NCBI RefSeq assembly: GCF_022812285.1
Contig: NZ_CP093300.1
Coordinates: 4,786,563 to 4,850,562, forward strand
Reading direction: 5' to 3'
DNA: 64,000 nt
Source: Alkalihalobacillus sp. LMS39
GTDB lineage: Bacteria > Bacillota > Bacilli > Bacillales > Bacillaceae_F
The notes under the pieces were generated by a model that was given only the letters and a program-made list of their open reading frames with translations, was not told the origin of the DNA and did no database searches. Position 1 is the first letter of the stretch; the number at the start of each line of letters is the position of its first letter. The translations under genes were made by a program, and so were the position numbers. Below, piece after piece: positions 18,856-26,071 of the stretch.

Positions 18856-19353
18856 ATGAGTGGGATTTATCAAGTGAGACAGTATAGAGCAACGATTTCA
18901 GTCACAAAGGATTCGGCATATGATATGTCAAATGTTAATCGAACTATGCATGAAGCTATAGATGAGAAATTGACTTCGAATAGTATTTTAAGTCGTTTAA
19001 ATGGGGCGGTAGGTAGTGCATTAAGTATCGCAACATTGTTTAATTTTCCAGGCGTCACTTATGCTGCAGCTGCTTTAATGCATGGCGTTGCAAACAATCT
19101 TTCTAGAAGCCTTCAACAGGACCATTGGAATGTAATTTACGGCGGGGATAGAACCTTACGAGATATTTATGATTGGCTACGAAACAATCCAAACTATGTG
19201 AGAGCAGAGATCGAGTTCTTGTTTCTTGAATATGAAATGAGCGATCGAAGAAAGCACCGTTATGTTTATGGAAATCGTACAGGCTCAACAGGAAACACTT
19301 ACATTGTTAAACGGATTTTAACCACTTCGGTAGAGTGGACTTTTATTGATTAA
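18856..19353 (+). CDS. Uncharacterised 165-residue protein
   Basis: I do not recognise this family. The ATG at 18856 follows AGGAAGGG. The N-terminal third is polar (IYQVRQYRATISV), then comes an Ala/Gly-rich hydrophobic stretch (about residues 50-85) that could insert into a membrane. The C-terminal half is charged (RAEIEFLFLEYEM) and ends in VEWTFID. The order, hydrophobic Ala/Gly stretch then a helix then a beta-rich tail, is similar to the small protein at 20227-20559 beyond the truncated amidase. There is no signal peptide. Possible roles are a lysis or toxin accessory, but this is only a guess from neighbours. Confidence 0.6.
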   Translation: MSGIYQVRQYRATISVTKDSAYDMSNVNRTMHEAIDEKLTSNSILSRLNGAVGSALSIATLFNFPGVTYAAAALMHGVANNLSRSLQQDHWNVIYGGDRTLRDIYDWLRNNPNYVRAEIEFLFLEYEMSDRRKHRYVYGNRTGSTGNTYIVKRILTTSVEWTFID

Positions 19354-19360
19354 AAATTAG

Positions 19361-19744
19361 TTAGTATTTATCCCTTTTCCCTACTAAGAAATTAACATAA
19401 TTATAGTTCTCTTTATATTGCCTTTCCTCCAAATACCAATCTCCATCATTCATGTATAATCGTTTATATTCCACCATAAGAAGGTTTAAACTACCCGTAT
19501 AATAGACAAGATTTTTTTCCTCATCGGTTTTCGCTAAGTTTATCAAGTTCATGTTATCATCTTTCACTTCTGTATATACTGTCTCATAATCACAAGTAGC
19601 ATCATAAAAACATTTATCAACGGTTTTTTGTGCACTTAAAACACCTTCATAAACTTCGTTAGAGATGTGCTCAGGTTTCGAACAGCCGATAACCACAAAA
19701 CAAACAGTCATAGATAAAATAAAAATCTTCTTCAAGCTAAACAT
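19361..19744 (-). CDS. Small lipoprotein of unknown function
   Basis: A 127-residue protein with a lipoprotein signal: hydrophobic segment then VVIGC near residue 21, so it is probably anchored to the outer face of the membrane. The mature part is polar, with further cysteines (KCFYDATCDYE) that could form a disulphide. The second of two close ATGs (19744) is preferred because AAGGAGAG is at normal distance. It converges with the gene at 18856, their stops only 7 nt apart. No family is recognised. Confidence 0.65.
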   Translation of the reverse strand: MFSLKKIFILSMTVCFVVIGCSKPEHISNEVYEGVLSAQKTVDKCFYDATCDYETVYTEVKDDNMNLINLAKTDEEKNLVYYTGSLNLLMVEYKRLYMNDGDWYLEERQYKENYNYVNFLVGKRDKY

Positions 19745-19981
19745 AAACATGCTCTCCTTTTATTCAATTTATAAAGGAAGGACCTCCAAATCGACTTCGA
19801 AATAGAGCGCCCCTACAAACTCTGGAAATTCAAGACTTATTATAATATATACAAATCGTATCATTACATTGTAATAATTTCTATAATAGGTTATTTCTGT
19901 AGAAGGTTGTTTTTTTATTTCATTCAACTCCCTTATGAAAGAACAATGGCCATTGCAACACATTTTAAGGGGGAATTAATA

Positions 19982-20212
19982 ATGAGTAAAAACTGGCAAG
20001 CAAAACCTTCAGTAGTAAGTCGTGCATCGTGGGGAGCTGCTCCTACAGGTTGCTCAACACGTTTATCAAGTGTGAATCAATTGGTTGTGCATCATTGCGT
20101 TTATCCTAACAGTACAATCAATAGCAATACAGAGCGACAACATCAAAAGCAGATTCAACACGGACATATGAACGATGCTCATACACTCTTTTGTGATATC
20201 GGATATCATTAG
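19982..20212 (+). pseudogene. Truncated N-acetylmuramoyl-L-alanine amidase (PGRP/Amidase_2), N-terminal part
   Basis: The 76 residues match the start of bacillus Amidase_2 (T7 lysozyme-like) enzymes: SRASWGAAP, then the zinc-ligand region QLVVHHC, and end CDIGYH followed by a stop. Complete enzymes continue about 80-100 residues with further zinc ligands and the catalytic site, missing here. An AAGGGGGAA precedes the ATG. The downstream frame (20227-20559) does not supply the missing part, so a deletion is likely. The protein would not be an active amidase. Confidence 0.75.
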
Positions 20213-20226
20213 AGGAAATGCTCAGC

Positions 20227-20559
20227 ATGTTAGCTGAGGAGGGATACAACAGTGGAGGTGATTTTTTAGCAACGATCTCATCAATGGTAGTTGGTACAGC
20301 AGCACAAATATTACGCGCGAAAATGCATCCTGTTGTATCAACAGGTATTGCAGTGGCAGGGTTTGGATATACTGATGCAAGCGTGCTACGAATGCTTGAC
20401 CAAAATATTAGCATTCGTAGATATGAAGAAATCTTAAGCGGAATGATACAGAATGGACACACTAGAGTTGTGATTATTACTCAGATTTGGCATACAGAAC
20501 CAGCAAATCCAAATTCACCAGGAAAAATTGATATTGAAAATCACATTTATAGTATGTAA
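20227..20559 (+). CDS. Uncharacterised 110-residue protein behind the amidase remnant
   Basis: The frame is open from 20218; the ATG at 20227 has GAGGAA about 8 nt upstream. It has a Gly/Ala-rich apolar part (about residues 18-50: VVGTAAQILRAKMHP then VVSTGIAVAGFGY), then a charged helix and a beta-like stretch (TRVVIITQIW). It may be the C-terminal domain of a protein formerly fused to or following the amidase, cut by the same deletion. It ends at a strong terminator. No family is recognised. Confidence 0.5.
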   Translation: MLAEEGYNSGGDFLATISSMVVGTAAQILRAKMHPVVSTGIAVAGFGYTDASVLRMLDQNISIRRYEEILSGMIQNGHTRVVIITQIWHTEPANPNSPGKIDIENHIYSM

Positions 20560-20588
20560 AAAAACGGGGGATAGGTCCCCCGTTTTTT
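20559..20588. terminator. Bidirectional terminator
   Basis: AAAAAACGGGGG, 6-nt loop, CCCCCGTTTTTT. It serves the plus-strand gene ending at 20559 and the minus-strand gene ending at 20596. Confidence 0.9.
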
Positions 20589-20595
20589 CATTCAT

Positions 20596-20943
20596 TCAAT
20601 TCTTATCTCTTTGAAATAATGTGTGGATACTATTAATAAGCAAAATAACCTTTATTAAAAGTAACCAAAATATCGCTGAACCGTAGTCTCTGTCATTCAA
20701 AATAACAATCAAATAAAGGATAAGTATCGTTACCCCGACTACAATAATAGAATGATAGAGTTTTTTATTCTTCATGTCTTCCCCAAAAAGGGCAAAAATA
20801 AAGAATATAGACAATAAGAAGACATAAAGGTTATCAACCAGGTCAAATTCACGTATAATAGTATTTGAGACTATATTCAAAATTATAAACATTAACAAGA
20901 TTAGGAATTTCATGATTTTAAAGAAAAGTTCTATATGTAACAC
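20596..20943 (-). CDS. Small integral membrane protein
   Basis: Up to 115 residues with about four hydrophobic segments (ILLMFIILNIV, LYVFLLSIFFIFALF, IIVVGVTILILYLIVIL, IFWLLLIKVILLI) and short charged loops. The frame opens with a GTG at 20943 directly after a G-run; an ATG at 20913 is the alternative. No conserved family is recognised. It lies between the bidirectional terminator and the first copy of a duplicated segment. Confidence 0.5.
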   Translation of the reverse strand: MLHIELFFKIMKFLILLMFIILNIVSNTIIREFDLVDNLYVFLLSIFFIFALFGEDMKNKKLYHSIIVVGVTILILYLIVILNDRDYGSAIFWLLLIKVILLINSIHTLFQRDKN

Positions 20944-20987
20944 CCCCCTGCTTAAAGAATATTCAAACGGTTTTATATATTCATAGT

Positions 20988-21398
20988 CTAGAATAAGTCG
21001 ATTTTTATAGGGTATTAATCCATACTGAGAAAGCGTGTCTCATCTTCAAAACAAAAAGACAACAAAAAATCTTGTCGTCTTTTTTTATTTTCATATAGGA
21101 TATGTACTGTGTAAACTTAAAACTTATGCATGTATAGTATCATTATCATATGCGCAACACAAACTTTATGGATTCGTTAGTCGCTCATAAAAACCACTCG
21201 GATGAATCCGTTTAATAGAACCGATTTCAGAAGGAACTCGCCTTTGATTTGACGTTAAAATGTAATCACATTCTTCTTGAATGGGAGTGAGCCAAACACG
21301 GAAATCATCCTGGTCAAATCGAGATAATAGCTCACTCATTTCTAGGGAAGAACTTATTTCTTCTGCTGTCTGATTGCTACAACCGTTCAACTCCACCA
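20988..21398. repeat. Direct repeat, copy 1
   Basis: This 411-bp segment recurs at 22620-23035 with scattered substitutions and small indels. It contains a terminator hairpin and the 3' two thirds of a PIN-like gene. It starts CTAGAATAAGTCG and ends CTCCACCA in both copies. Confidence 0.9.
21053..21087. terminator. Terminator of the PIN-like gene, copy 1
   Basis: AAAAAGACAAC and GTCGTCTTTTTTT form the stem (one G-T pair). It is located within the duplicated segment, downstream of the minus-strand gene. Confidence 0.7.
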
Positions 21399-21549
21399 AT
21401 ATTTCTCCTATTGGTCTATGTTCCTGGATAATGGTTTCGACACTATAACGCCCGATTAAACTATTTACTGGTAAATTTGCATAATACGAGAATATAGGAC
21501 CTAAAAAGTAATTTAGAAAATCTTCAATTATTACTTCTTTCTTTTTCAT
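21166..21549 (-). CDS. PIN-like domain protein, probably 5'-truncated
   Basis: A 127-residue frame. The C-terminal half (EECDYILTSNQRR to the KRIHPSGFYERL end) looks like the last strands of a PIN nuclease: an acidic residue before a strand, T/S-N, then a final P-x-x-F. The N-terminal acidic residue of the PIN active site is not evident. The ATG at 21549 sits at the foot of a terminator stem with no ribosome site, so the true 5' end is probably lost. It shares 87 C-terminal residues with the ORF at 22803. A VapC-like toxin origin is possible but weak. Confidence 0.45.
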   Translation of the reverse strand: MKKKEVIIEDFLNYFLGPIFSYYANLPVNSLIGRYSVETIIQEHRPIGEILVELNGCSNQTAEEISSSLEMSELLSRFDQDDFRVWLTPIQEECDYILTSNQRRVPSEIGSIKRIHPSGFYERLTNP

Positions 21550-21588
21550 AAAAAAGTCAGCTGATTTTTAAGGATCAGCTGACTTTTT
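21550..21588. terminator. Bidirectional terminator
   Basis: AAAAAAGTCAGCTGAT, 7-nt loop, ATCAGCTGACTTTTTT. It follows the secreted-protein gene at 21593 on the minus strand. Confidence 0.9.
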
Positions 21589-21592
21589 TTAT

Positions 21593-22222
21593 TTAATTTC
21601 CTACATACAGTTCTACAACTTGATGTGTCCCTGTACCATTAACATTTATAACAAACTTAGTCTGATAAGATATTACTGCAAAATTATATGGACGAAATCT
21701 ACCTACCGATTCAACTTGATGAACGGCATCTGTCAATGCAGAAGATCCTGTATCGTGAGTCCTATAATATAATGGTCCAGTTAAGAATGATCTTGGAACA
21801 ACATTAATTATATTTGAATTGCTGCTATTATAAGTCCAATCAATATTTAATCTATGAGCGAAACTATTTGCTATTCCCATAGGGTTTCTTAATGTGGCTT
21901 CAAAATTTGCTGATCTAGTTGTAGACATTATCCCAAATTCTCCACTTACTTGTGTGTTCCCACTATTAATCTCAACTTGTGCGGGCTCATCTGTAAAACT
22001 CAATTCTCTTTCTACTATAAAAATTTCTTCACCAGCTTCTAATCTTTCATTCACTTCATTTTTAATTTCCTCTAAAGCTTCATTCAATTCTTTAATTTGT
22101 TCTTCAAGTGTTTCCTGATCAGAGATATCTTCGTTAGCCATAACAGTACTTCCGAAGATCATAAATGTAAGTAATAATGTTGCAAAAGCTATTGAATACT
22201 TAAAAATTCCTCTTTGAAACAT
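21593..22222 (-). CDS. Secreted protein with coiled-coil segment, unknown function
   Basis: A 209-residue protein. The signal peptide (IAFATLLLTFMIFGSTVMA) ends near residue 29. A Glu/Lys-rich coiled coil follows (about 35-65), then a beta-rich domain with an Asn/Thr-rich sequence. No catalytic motif is seen. The ribosome site is weak (AAGAGTTG region). A strong terminator follows 5 nt after the stop. It lies between the two copies of the 411-bp repeat together with a small membrane protein, so it may have been carried in with the duplication. Confidence 0.65.
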   Translation of the reverse strand: MFQRGIFKYSIAFATLLLTFMIFGSTVMANEDISDQETLEEQIKELNEALEEIKNEVNERLEAGEEIFIVERELSFTDEPAQVEINSGNTQVSGEFGIMSTTRSANFEATLRNPMGIANSFAHRLNIDWTYNSSNSNIINVVPRSFLTGPLYYRTHDTGSSALTDAVHQVESVGRFRPYNFAVISYQTKFVINVNGTGTHQVVELYVGN

Positions 22223-22377
22223 GGAAACAACTCTTAATATTTATTTTGTTACTAAACTCATTCTAAAACAAATATAATATAATAAAAGAATTGACATTTT
22301 AGTTAAAAACTGGTATTCAAAGCTTTTTCAAACGCCTTATTTGGTATTCTTTTTTTCCTCCCATTAGTTGAATAGGA

Positions 22378-22524
22378 TTATTGAAACAATCCTATTATAC
22401 AAACAATCAGATAAATTGGAACTGCACCAATAATCGTCCCCACAAGAAAATAACCAATTGACCTCATGATAAACTTAAAAACATCATATATAGCTCCTAC
22501 TAAGTCATCAACAAACTTCATCAC
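22378..22524 (-). CDS. Small membrane protein, 48 residues
   Basis: A short frame beginning GTG-ATG-AAG after GGGAGG. It encodes MKFVDDLVGAIYDVFKF followed by one or two apolar segments (SIGYFLVGTIIGAVPIY, LIVCIIGLF). The size and amphipathic start resemble small membrane-active peptides or type I toxin-like proteins, but no family is identified. It stands alone between the secreted-protein gene and the second repeat copy. The other parts of 22223-22619 show no gene. Confidence 0.45.
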   Translation of the reverse strand: MMKFVDDLVGAIYDVFKFIMRSIGYFLVGTIIGAVPIYLIVCIIGLFQ

Positions 22525-22683
22525 TAAATAAAACCTCCCACAACTAAAACTTGCACCTTAATTTTATACATCGTTTTCCTTTGAAAAATCAAAGTTCATT
22601 TAAAGTTGGTACTTAAATACTAGAATAAGTCGATTTTTATAGGGTATTAATCCATGCTGAGAAAGCATGTCTCATCTTCAAAA

Positions 22684-22713
22684 CAAAAAGACAACAAAAA
22701 TTTTGTCGTCTTT
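22684..22713. terminator. Terminator hairpin in repeat copy 2
   Basis: Same stem as in copy 1 (AAAAAGACAAC / GTCGTCTTTT) but with a shortened T-tract. Confidence 0.5.
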
Positions 22714-22802
22714 TAAGTATTTTCATTTTCATTAGCATACGTACTATGTAAACTTAAAACTTATGCATGTATAGTATCATTATCATATGCGCAACACAAA
22801 CT

Positions 22803-23035
22803 TTATGGATTCGTTAGTCGCTCATAAAAATCACTCGGATGAATCCGTTTAATAGAACCGATTTCAGAAGGAAAACGCCTGTGATTTGATGTTAAAATGT
22901 AATCACATTCTTCTTGAATGGCAGTGATCCAAACATGGAAATCATCCTGGTCAAATCGAGATAATGGCTCACTCATTTCTAGGGATGAACTTATTTCTTC
23001 TGCTGTCTGATTGCTACAACCGTTCAACTCCACCA
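22803..23035 (-). pseudogene. Truncated PIN-like gene tail, copy 2
   Basis: The C-terminal about 76 residues, from VELNGCSNQTAEEISS on, repeat the gene at 21166-21549 with several substitutions. The open frame continues to 23072, but its first residues come from unrelated sequence that in another frame encodes a helix-turn-helix fragment. No promoter or ribosome site is visible. This is a duplicated gene fragment. Confidence 0.7.
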
Positions 23036-23097
23036 TGATCTTTTTCCAACATCCTTCGAACGGTGTGGTCACTCACACCTAACTTCTCGGCTAGTGT
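23036..23097 (-). pseudogene. Helix-turn-helix gene fragment
   Basis: Directly after the MBL-gene stop, the same strand reads TLAEKLGVSDHTVRRMLEK, a clear DNA-binding helix-turn-helix, broken by the repeat boundary and a stop at about 23010. Only this piece remains; the parent could be a transposase, resolvase or regulator. Confidence 0.5.
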
Positions 23098-23904
23098 TTA
23101 TGGTGTCGCTAACGCAAAACGAGATACATAAAGAATTGCTTCGCCACGGACAACCTTCTGAACAGGAATGACCTTTTTCCACCCATTTTGCTGTGTGTCA
23201 AGAGTTTGTTCGCAAAGCTCAACCAATTGCTTAATATGCTGTCCATCCATAGGCGTCTTATAGGTATAATGATTCCCATAAATGCGTTGGTTATCATAAA
23301 GGTGCTGCAGAAGCTGTGCACTTCTAAGATACTCGTGCACATTAGCAGTTGGAAAACAGGCGAGCAGAGGTCCATGATATAGTGCATCTGCAGCAAATAT
23401 GAAGCCATTTTTCTCATCCAACAATCCAACGTGATCGGCTGAGTGCCCCTTTAAAGGTAACACGGTTAACTTTCTGTTTCCTAGATCGATAGGATCATAA
23501 GGTTTTATCCATTCATGGATACGAAATGTACGTTGGCGTAGCGTCAATCTTAAGCGGAATTTCGGTGCAAAATAATCTCCCACCATCTGTTTTCTATTAA
23601 TAGGAAGATCCGCCATTGCAATCTGTGCAAATTCTTGATTGTTTCCAATATGATCAAAATGAGTGTGTGAGTTAAATAATACAACTGGTTTGTTCGTGAT
23701 CGATTGAACGACAGAAAGAATTGGCCTCCTTCCAGACCCTGAATCAAGCAACAACGCGCGTTCTGAACCGATGATCAAATACTGACTATTCTTCTGATAA
23801 TAGTTTGGTTCGTGTAACACATACGTCATACTGTCTAACTGCTGAATCTCATACCATGAATCTGTAATCTGCCTTCGTTGTCGTTTGATTTCGCTGACAA
23901 CCAA
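23098..23904 (-). CDS. MBL-fold metallo-hydrolase
   Basis: A 268-residue metallo-beta-lactamase-fold enzyme. The HTHFDHIG motif (about 81-88) supplies zinc ligands, with further ligands in LKGHSADHVG and the aspartate in FAADALYHG. These proteins hydrolyse esters, thioesters or lactones; the substrate is not predictable here. The start is a TTG at 23904 with AAGGAG 11 nt upstream, somewhat long. The C-terminus ends next to the helix-turn-helix remnant and repeat copy 2, so the original 3' end may have been altered. It reads in the same direction as the oxidase gene upstream, after about 350 nt. Confidence 0.8.
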   Translation of the reverse strand: MVVSEIKRQRRQITDSWYEIQQLDSMTYVLHEPNYYQKNSQYLIIGSERALLLDSGSGRRPILSVVQSITNKPVVLFNSHTHFDHIGNNQEFAQIAMADLPINRKQMVGDYFAPKFRLRLTLRQRTFRIHEWIKPYDPIDLGNRKLTVLPLKGHSADHVGLLDEKNGFIFAADALYHGPLLACFPTANVHEYLRSAQLLQHLYDNQRIYGNHYTYKTPMDGQHIKQLVELCEQTLDTQQNGWKKVIPVQKVVRGEAILYVSRFALATP

Positions 23905-24137
23905 TTTGTATCAACTCCTTACTACTTTTTTTATTCATTTAACACCTACTAGTATTTCAGCCCTCAGTAAGGACAGCTACACGAGAAACAATAAATGCTA
24001 TGCTACAACCCTTCATCTACTCTTATAACAATGGATTCATGGAAGTAATCAACCATTCAATGAAAGGAATGAAGCAAATGCATTATAATATAGGAGCGCT
24101 GAATCATGACAAACAAAGATTTGGTGGCGCCAAACGG

Positions 24138-24171
24138 TCGAGCAGTGCTAGACGAGCCCAGCACTGCTCGA
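24138..24171. repeat. Strong inverted repeat between the MBL and oxidase genes
   Basis: Arms TCGAGCAGTGCT and AGCACTGCTCGA (12 bp, perfect) enclose 10 nt. No T-tract follows on either strand, so it is not a canonical terminator. The gap 23905-24255 shows no other supported feature; short plus-strand frames there have no family or ribosome-site support. Confidence 0.5.
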
Positions 24172-24255
24172 TGCAAGACTAATGCAACTCAGCTATTAAA
24201 ACGGTATATGCTGCATCAAGTTCGATCGTATGACGTGAACCCCCGTCAAACGAAT

Positions 24256-25521
24256 TTACTCACCCTCATTAAAAATATATCGACTCAAAAAGCGATTACG
24301 AAACATCCCATTCGGGTCATACTTATTCAGAAGGGACTGAAATGAAGACATCTTTTCATATAGGGACTGTATTTTTTCAGGTGAAGTCGTAAACAATTTC
24401 CCCCAATGTGGCTTCGCTTGAAAAGGTTCGAGCTTAGCTTCGATGAGTGGGAGCACTTGCTGTACCTCCGCCCATTTATCTTGCCATGTGAAGTGAATCG
24501 CAACCGAACCCTGCTTATATGATGGGCTCATCCAAAGCTCATCTTTTGCAATGGTCCGCACTTCTGATATGAGTAGATGTGGTGCGATGTGTTCACGAAT
24601 GTCACTAAGTGCGCATAGAGCTTCATAGGCATGTTCACGAGCAAAGATATATTCACTTTGCAACTCTTGACCTTTACTCGGGGTGAAATTCATTCGGAAG
24701 TGCGGCACGCGATCCAGCCAATCACCTTCCACACCTAATTGAGCTGTACAATTCTCTGCTCCGACGCCAGGTACGGGATGGCGATTTTCTGTGGCCACTT
24801 TTGCACCATGAAAATCCTCTACAAACGAAAAAACTTGACCATCCGTCACCTTGCTTTTCAGCCACACTTGATTAATCGTTTCGTCCTGCCAATCCATGAA
24901 TAGACTAACACTATAAGCACTGGAAAAGATCGTATCAAAATCGTGAGCTAATTGTGACAATGAAAGATTTTCGTATACATCCTGCCTCATTTGATAACTT
25001 GGAACGATATCTAGTGTTAGTTTTGTGACAACACCGATTCCACCTAATCCCACAACCGAGCCATAGAATTCCTCTCCTGAAGTTTCCCTCGAAAACATGA
25101 CAACGCTTCCATTAGCGGTTACCACTTCCATTGCAGAAACAGCTGCAGCTAAATTTTGATTATGATTACCTGAACCATGTGTAGCTGTTGCGCAAGCGCC
25201 AGCAACTGAAATATGGGGAAGGGAAGCAAGGTTTTGCAAAGCATAGCCATGTTGGTGAAGCTCATAACAAAGGTTACCATACTTAATTCCAGCTTCTACC
25301 GTTACATTTTTTTTCTTCTTATCAATGTTTAAGACTTTGTTCAGCTTATGCAAGGATACGAGATTCTCATCTGAATCTGCGATACTATTGAACGAGTGAC
25401 GCGTTCCGACGACACGTAGCTTTGTTACCTTTGAGACTAATTGTTGAAGCTCTTCAATCGTTTCAGGTTCATGCCAGTTGCTTGTACTGTATTGTAGATT
25501 ACCTGCCCAGTTCTTTTGCAT
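24256..25521 (-). CDS. FAD-dependent alditol/xylitol oxidase-like protein
   Basis: A 421-residue flavoprotein of the VAO/PCMH fold with a C-terminal D-arabinono-1,4-lactone oxidase domain. The N-terminal FAD-binding part contains VVGTRHSFNSIAD, with the histidine that in alditol oxidases is attached to FAD, and GACATATHGSG. The C-terminal half includes HPHWGKLF-like residues (KPHWGKLF). It probably oxidises the terminal hydroxyl of sugar alcohols or an aldonolactone using O2 and forming H2O2. The ATG at 25521 follows GAGAGGAA. Sugar-alcohol use would fit the saccharolytic neighbours, but no transporter is adjacent. Confidence 0.85.
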   Translation of the reverse strand: MQKNWAGNLQYSTSNWHEPETIEELQQLVSKVTKLRVVGTRHSFNSIADSDENLVSLHKLNKVLNIDKKKKNVTVEAGIKYGNLCYELHQHGYALQNLASLPHISVAGACATATHGSGNHNQNLAAAVSAMEVVTANGSVVMFSRETSGEEFYGSVVGLGGIGVVTKLTLDIVPSYQMRQDVYENLSLSQLAHDFDTIFSSAYSVSLFMDWQDETINQVWLKSKVTDGQVFSFVEDFHGAKVATENRHPVPGVGAENCTAQLGVEGDWLDRVPHFRMNFTPSKGQELQSEYIFAREHAYEALCALSDIREHIAPHLLISEVRTIAKDELWMSPSYKQGSVAIHFTWQDKWAEVQQVLPLIEAKLEPFQAKPHWGKLFTTSPEKIQSLYEKMSSFQSLLNKYDPNGMFRNRFLSRYIFNEGE

Positions 25522-25644
25522 ATAGAAGTTCCTCTCATTTCTTATCTAATTAGAAATAATTTTCAAACCATATAGACTCCTCTAAAATAGCACGAACAGA
25601 GGTGAAAAGGAACCATCCTCTTGCTTTTTTTGACGGCTAGCAAC

Positions 25645-25788
25645 TTAACAAATATACAAAAAACGTCTCCTACTCGCGGTAGAAAACACTTGGTATAATG
25701 GTGTATCCACGTTCTGCTTTTTAACGGTCGTTGCTTTTTTTATGAAGGATAAAGTTTTATGACTCTGTCCAGATCTGTTATATACCAT
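25645..25788 (-). CDS. Possible 47-residue basic peptide gene
   Basis: The frame begins with ATG six nt after AAGGAGAA and encodes a basic, polar peptide (SFIKKATTVKKQN then STASRRRFLYIC). The strong ribosome site is the only support; there is no homology I recognise. It could be a truncated transposase start. The remainder of 25522-26071 is AT-rich and holds the rlmH-like att site at 25934. Confidence 0.3.
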   Translation of the reverse strand: MVYNRSGQSHKTLSFIKKATTVKKQNVDTPLYQVFSTASRRRFLYIC

Positions 25789-25933
25789 GACGATTCTCCT
25801 TCATTCAATATATGTGCGATTCATGAATAAACCTTGCAGGTCAAATAGGCTTCCTATCTAACTTATTTTCACTTTTTTAGAATTTTATTTAGAATCGATT
25901 TATTTAATATAATCTCAACTTTTTGCTTTACCA

Positions 25934-25951
25934 TCACTTATGGTACGGTTC
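25934..25951 (-). repeat. Distal att site of an SCC-like element (rlmH 3'-end duplicate)
   Basis: On the minus strand GAACCGTACCATAAGTGA would encode Glu-Pro-Tyr-His-Lys-stop, the exact RlmH C-terminus. The intact rlmH end at 28182-28199 is GAACCGTACCACAAATAA, differing at four bases (a synonymous His, a synonymous Lys and the stop codon). The staphylococcal SCC core GAAGCATATCATAAATGA matches this copy at 14 of 18 positions. Same orientation as rlmH. Confidence 0.7.
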
Positions 25952-26071
25952 AGCGTGTTTTTTACATTTCGGTTTATATTTTAGTTTTTTCGGTAAAAAT
26001 GTAAAGTATACTTTAAACTTTTACTGAATAAGTATAAAATATAATTATATTTTGATAAAGGGGTGATTTTT

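Larger units (their letters stand above)
22620..23035. repeat. Direct repeat, copy 2
   Basis: Second copy of 20988-21398 in the same orientation. Homology stops at CTCCACCA on the right, after which the two loci are unrelated. Confidence 0.9.

Noticed and set aside
19769..19963. 64-residue minus-strand frame near the amidase remnant
   Set aside because: No ribosome site, no recognisable pattern, and it overlaps the amidase promoter.
24106..24282. Plus-strand frame of about 58 residues between the MBL and oxidase genes
   Set aside because: It spans a perfect hairpin, has no family match and runs into the end of the oxidase gene.
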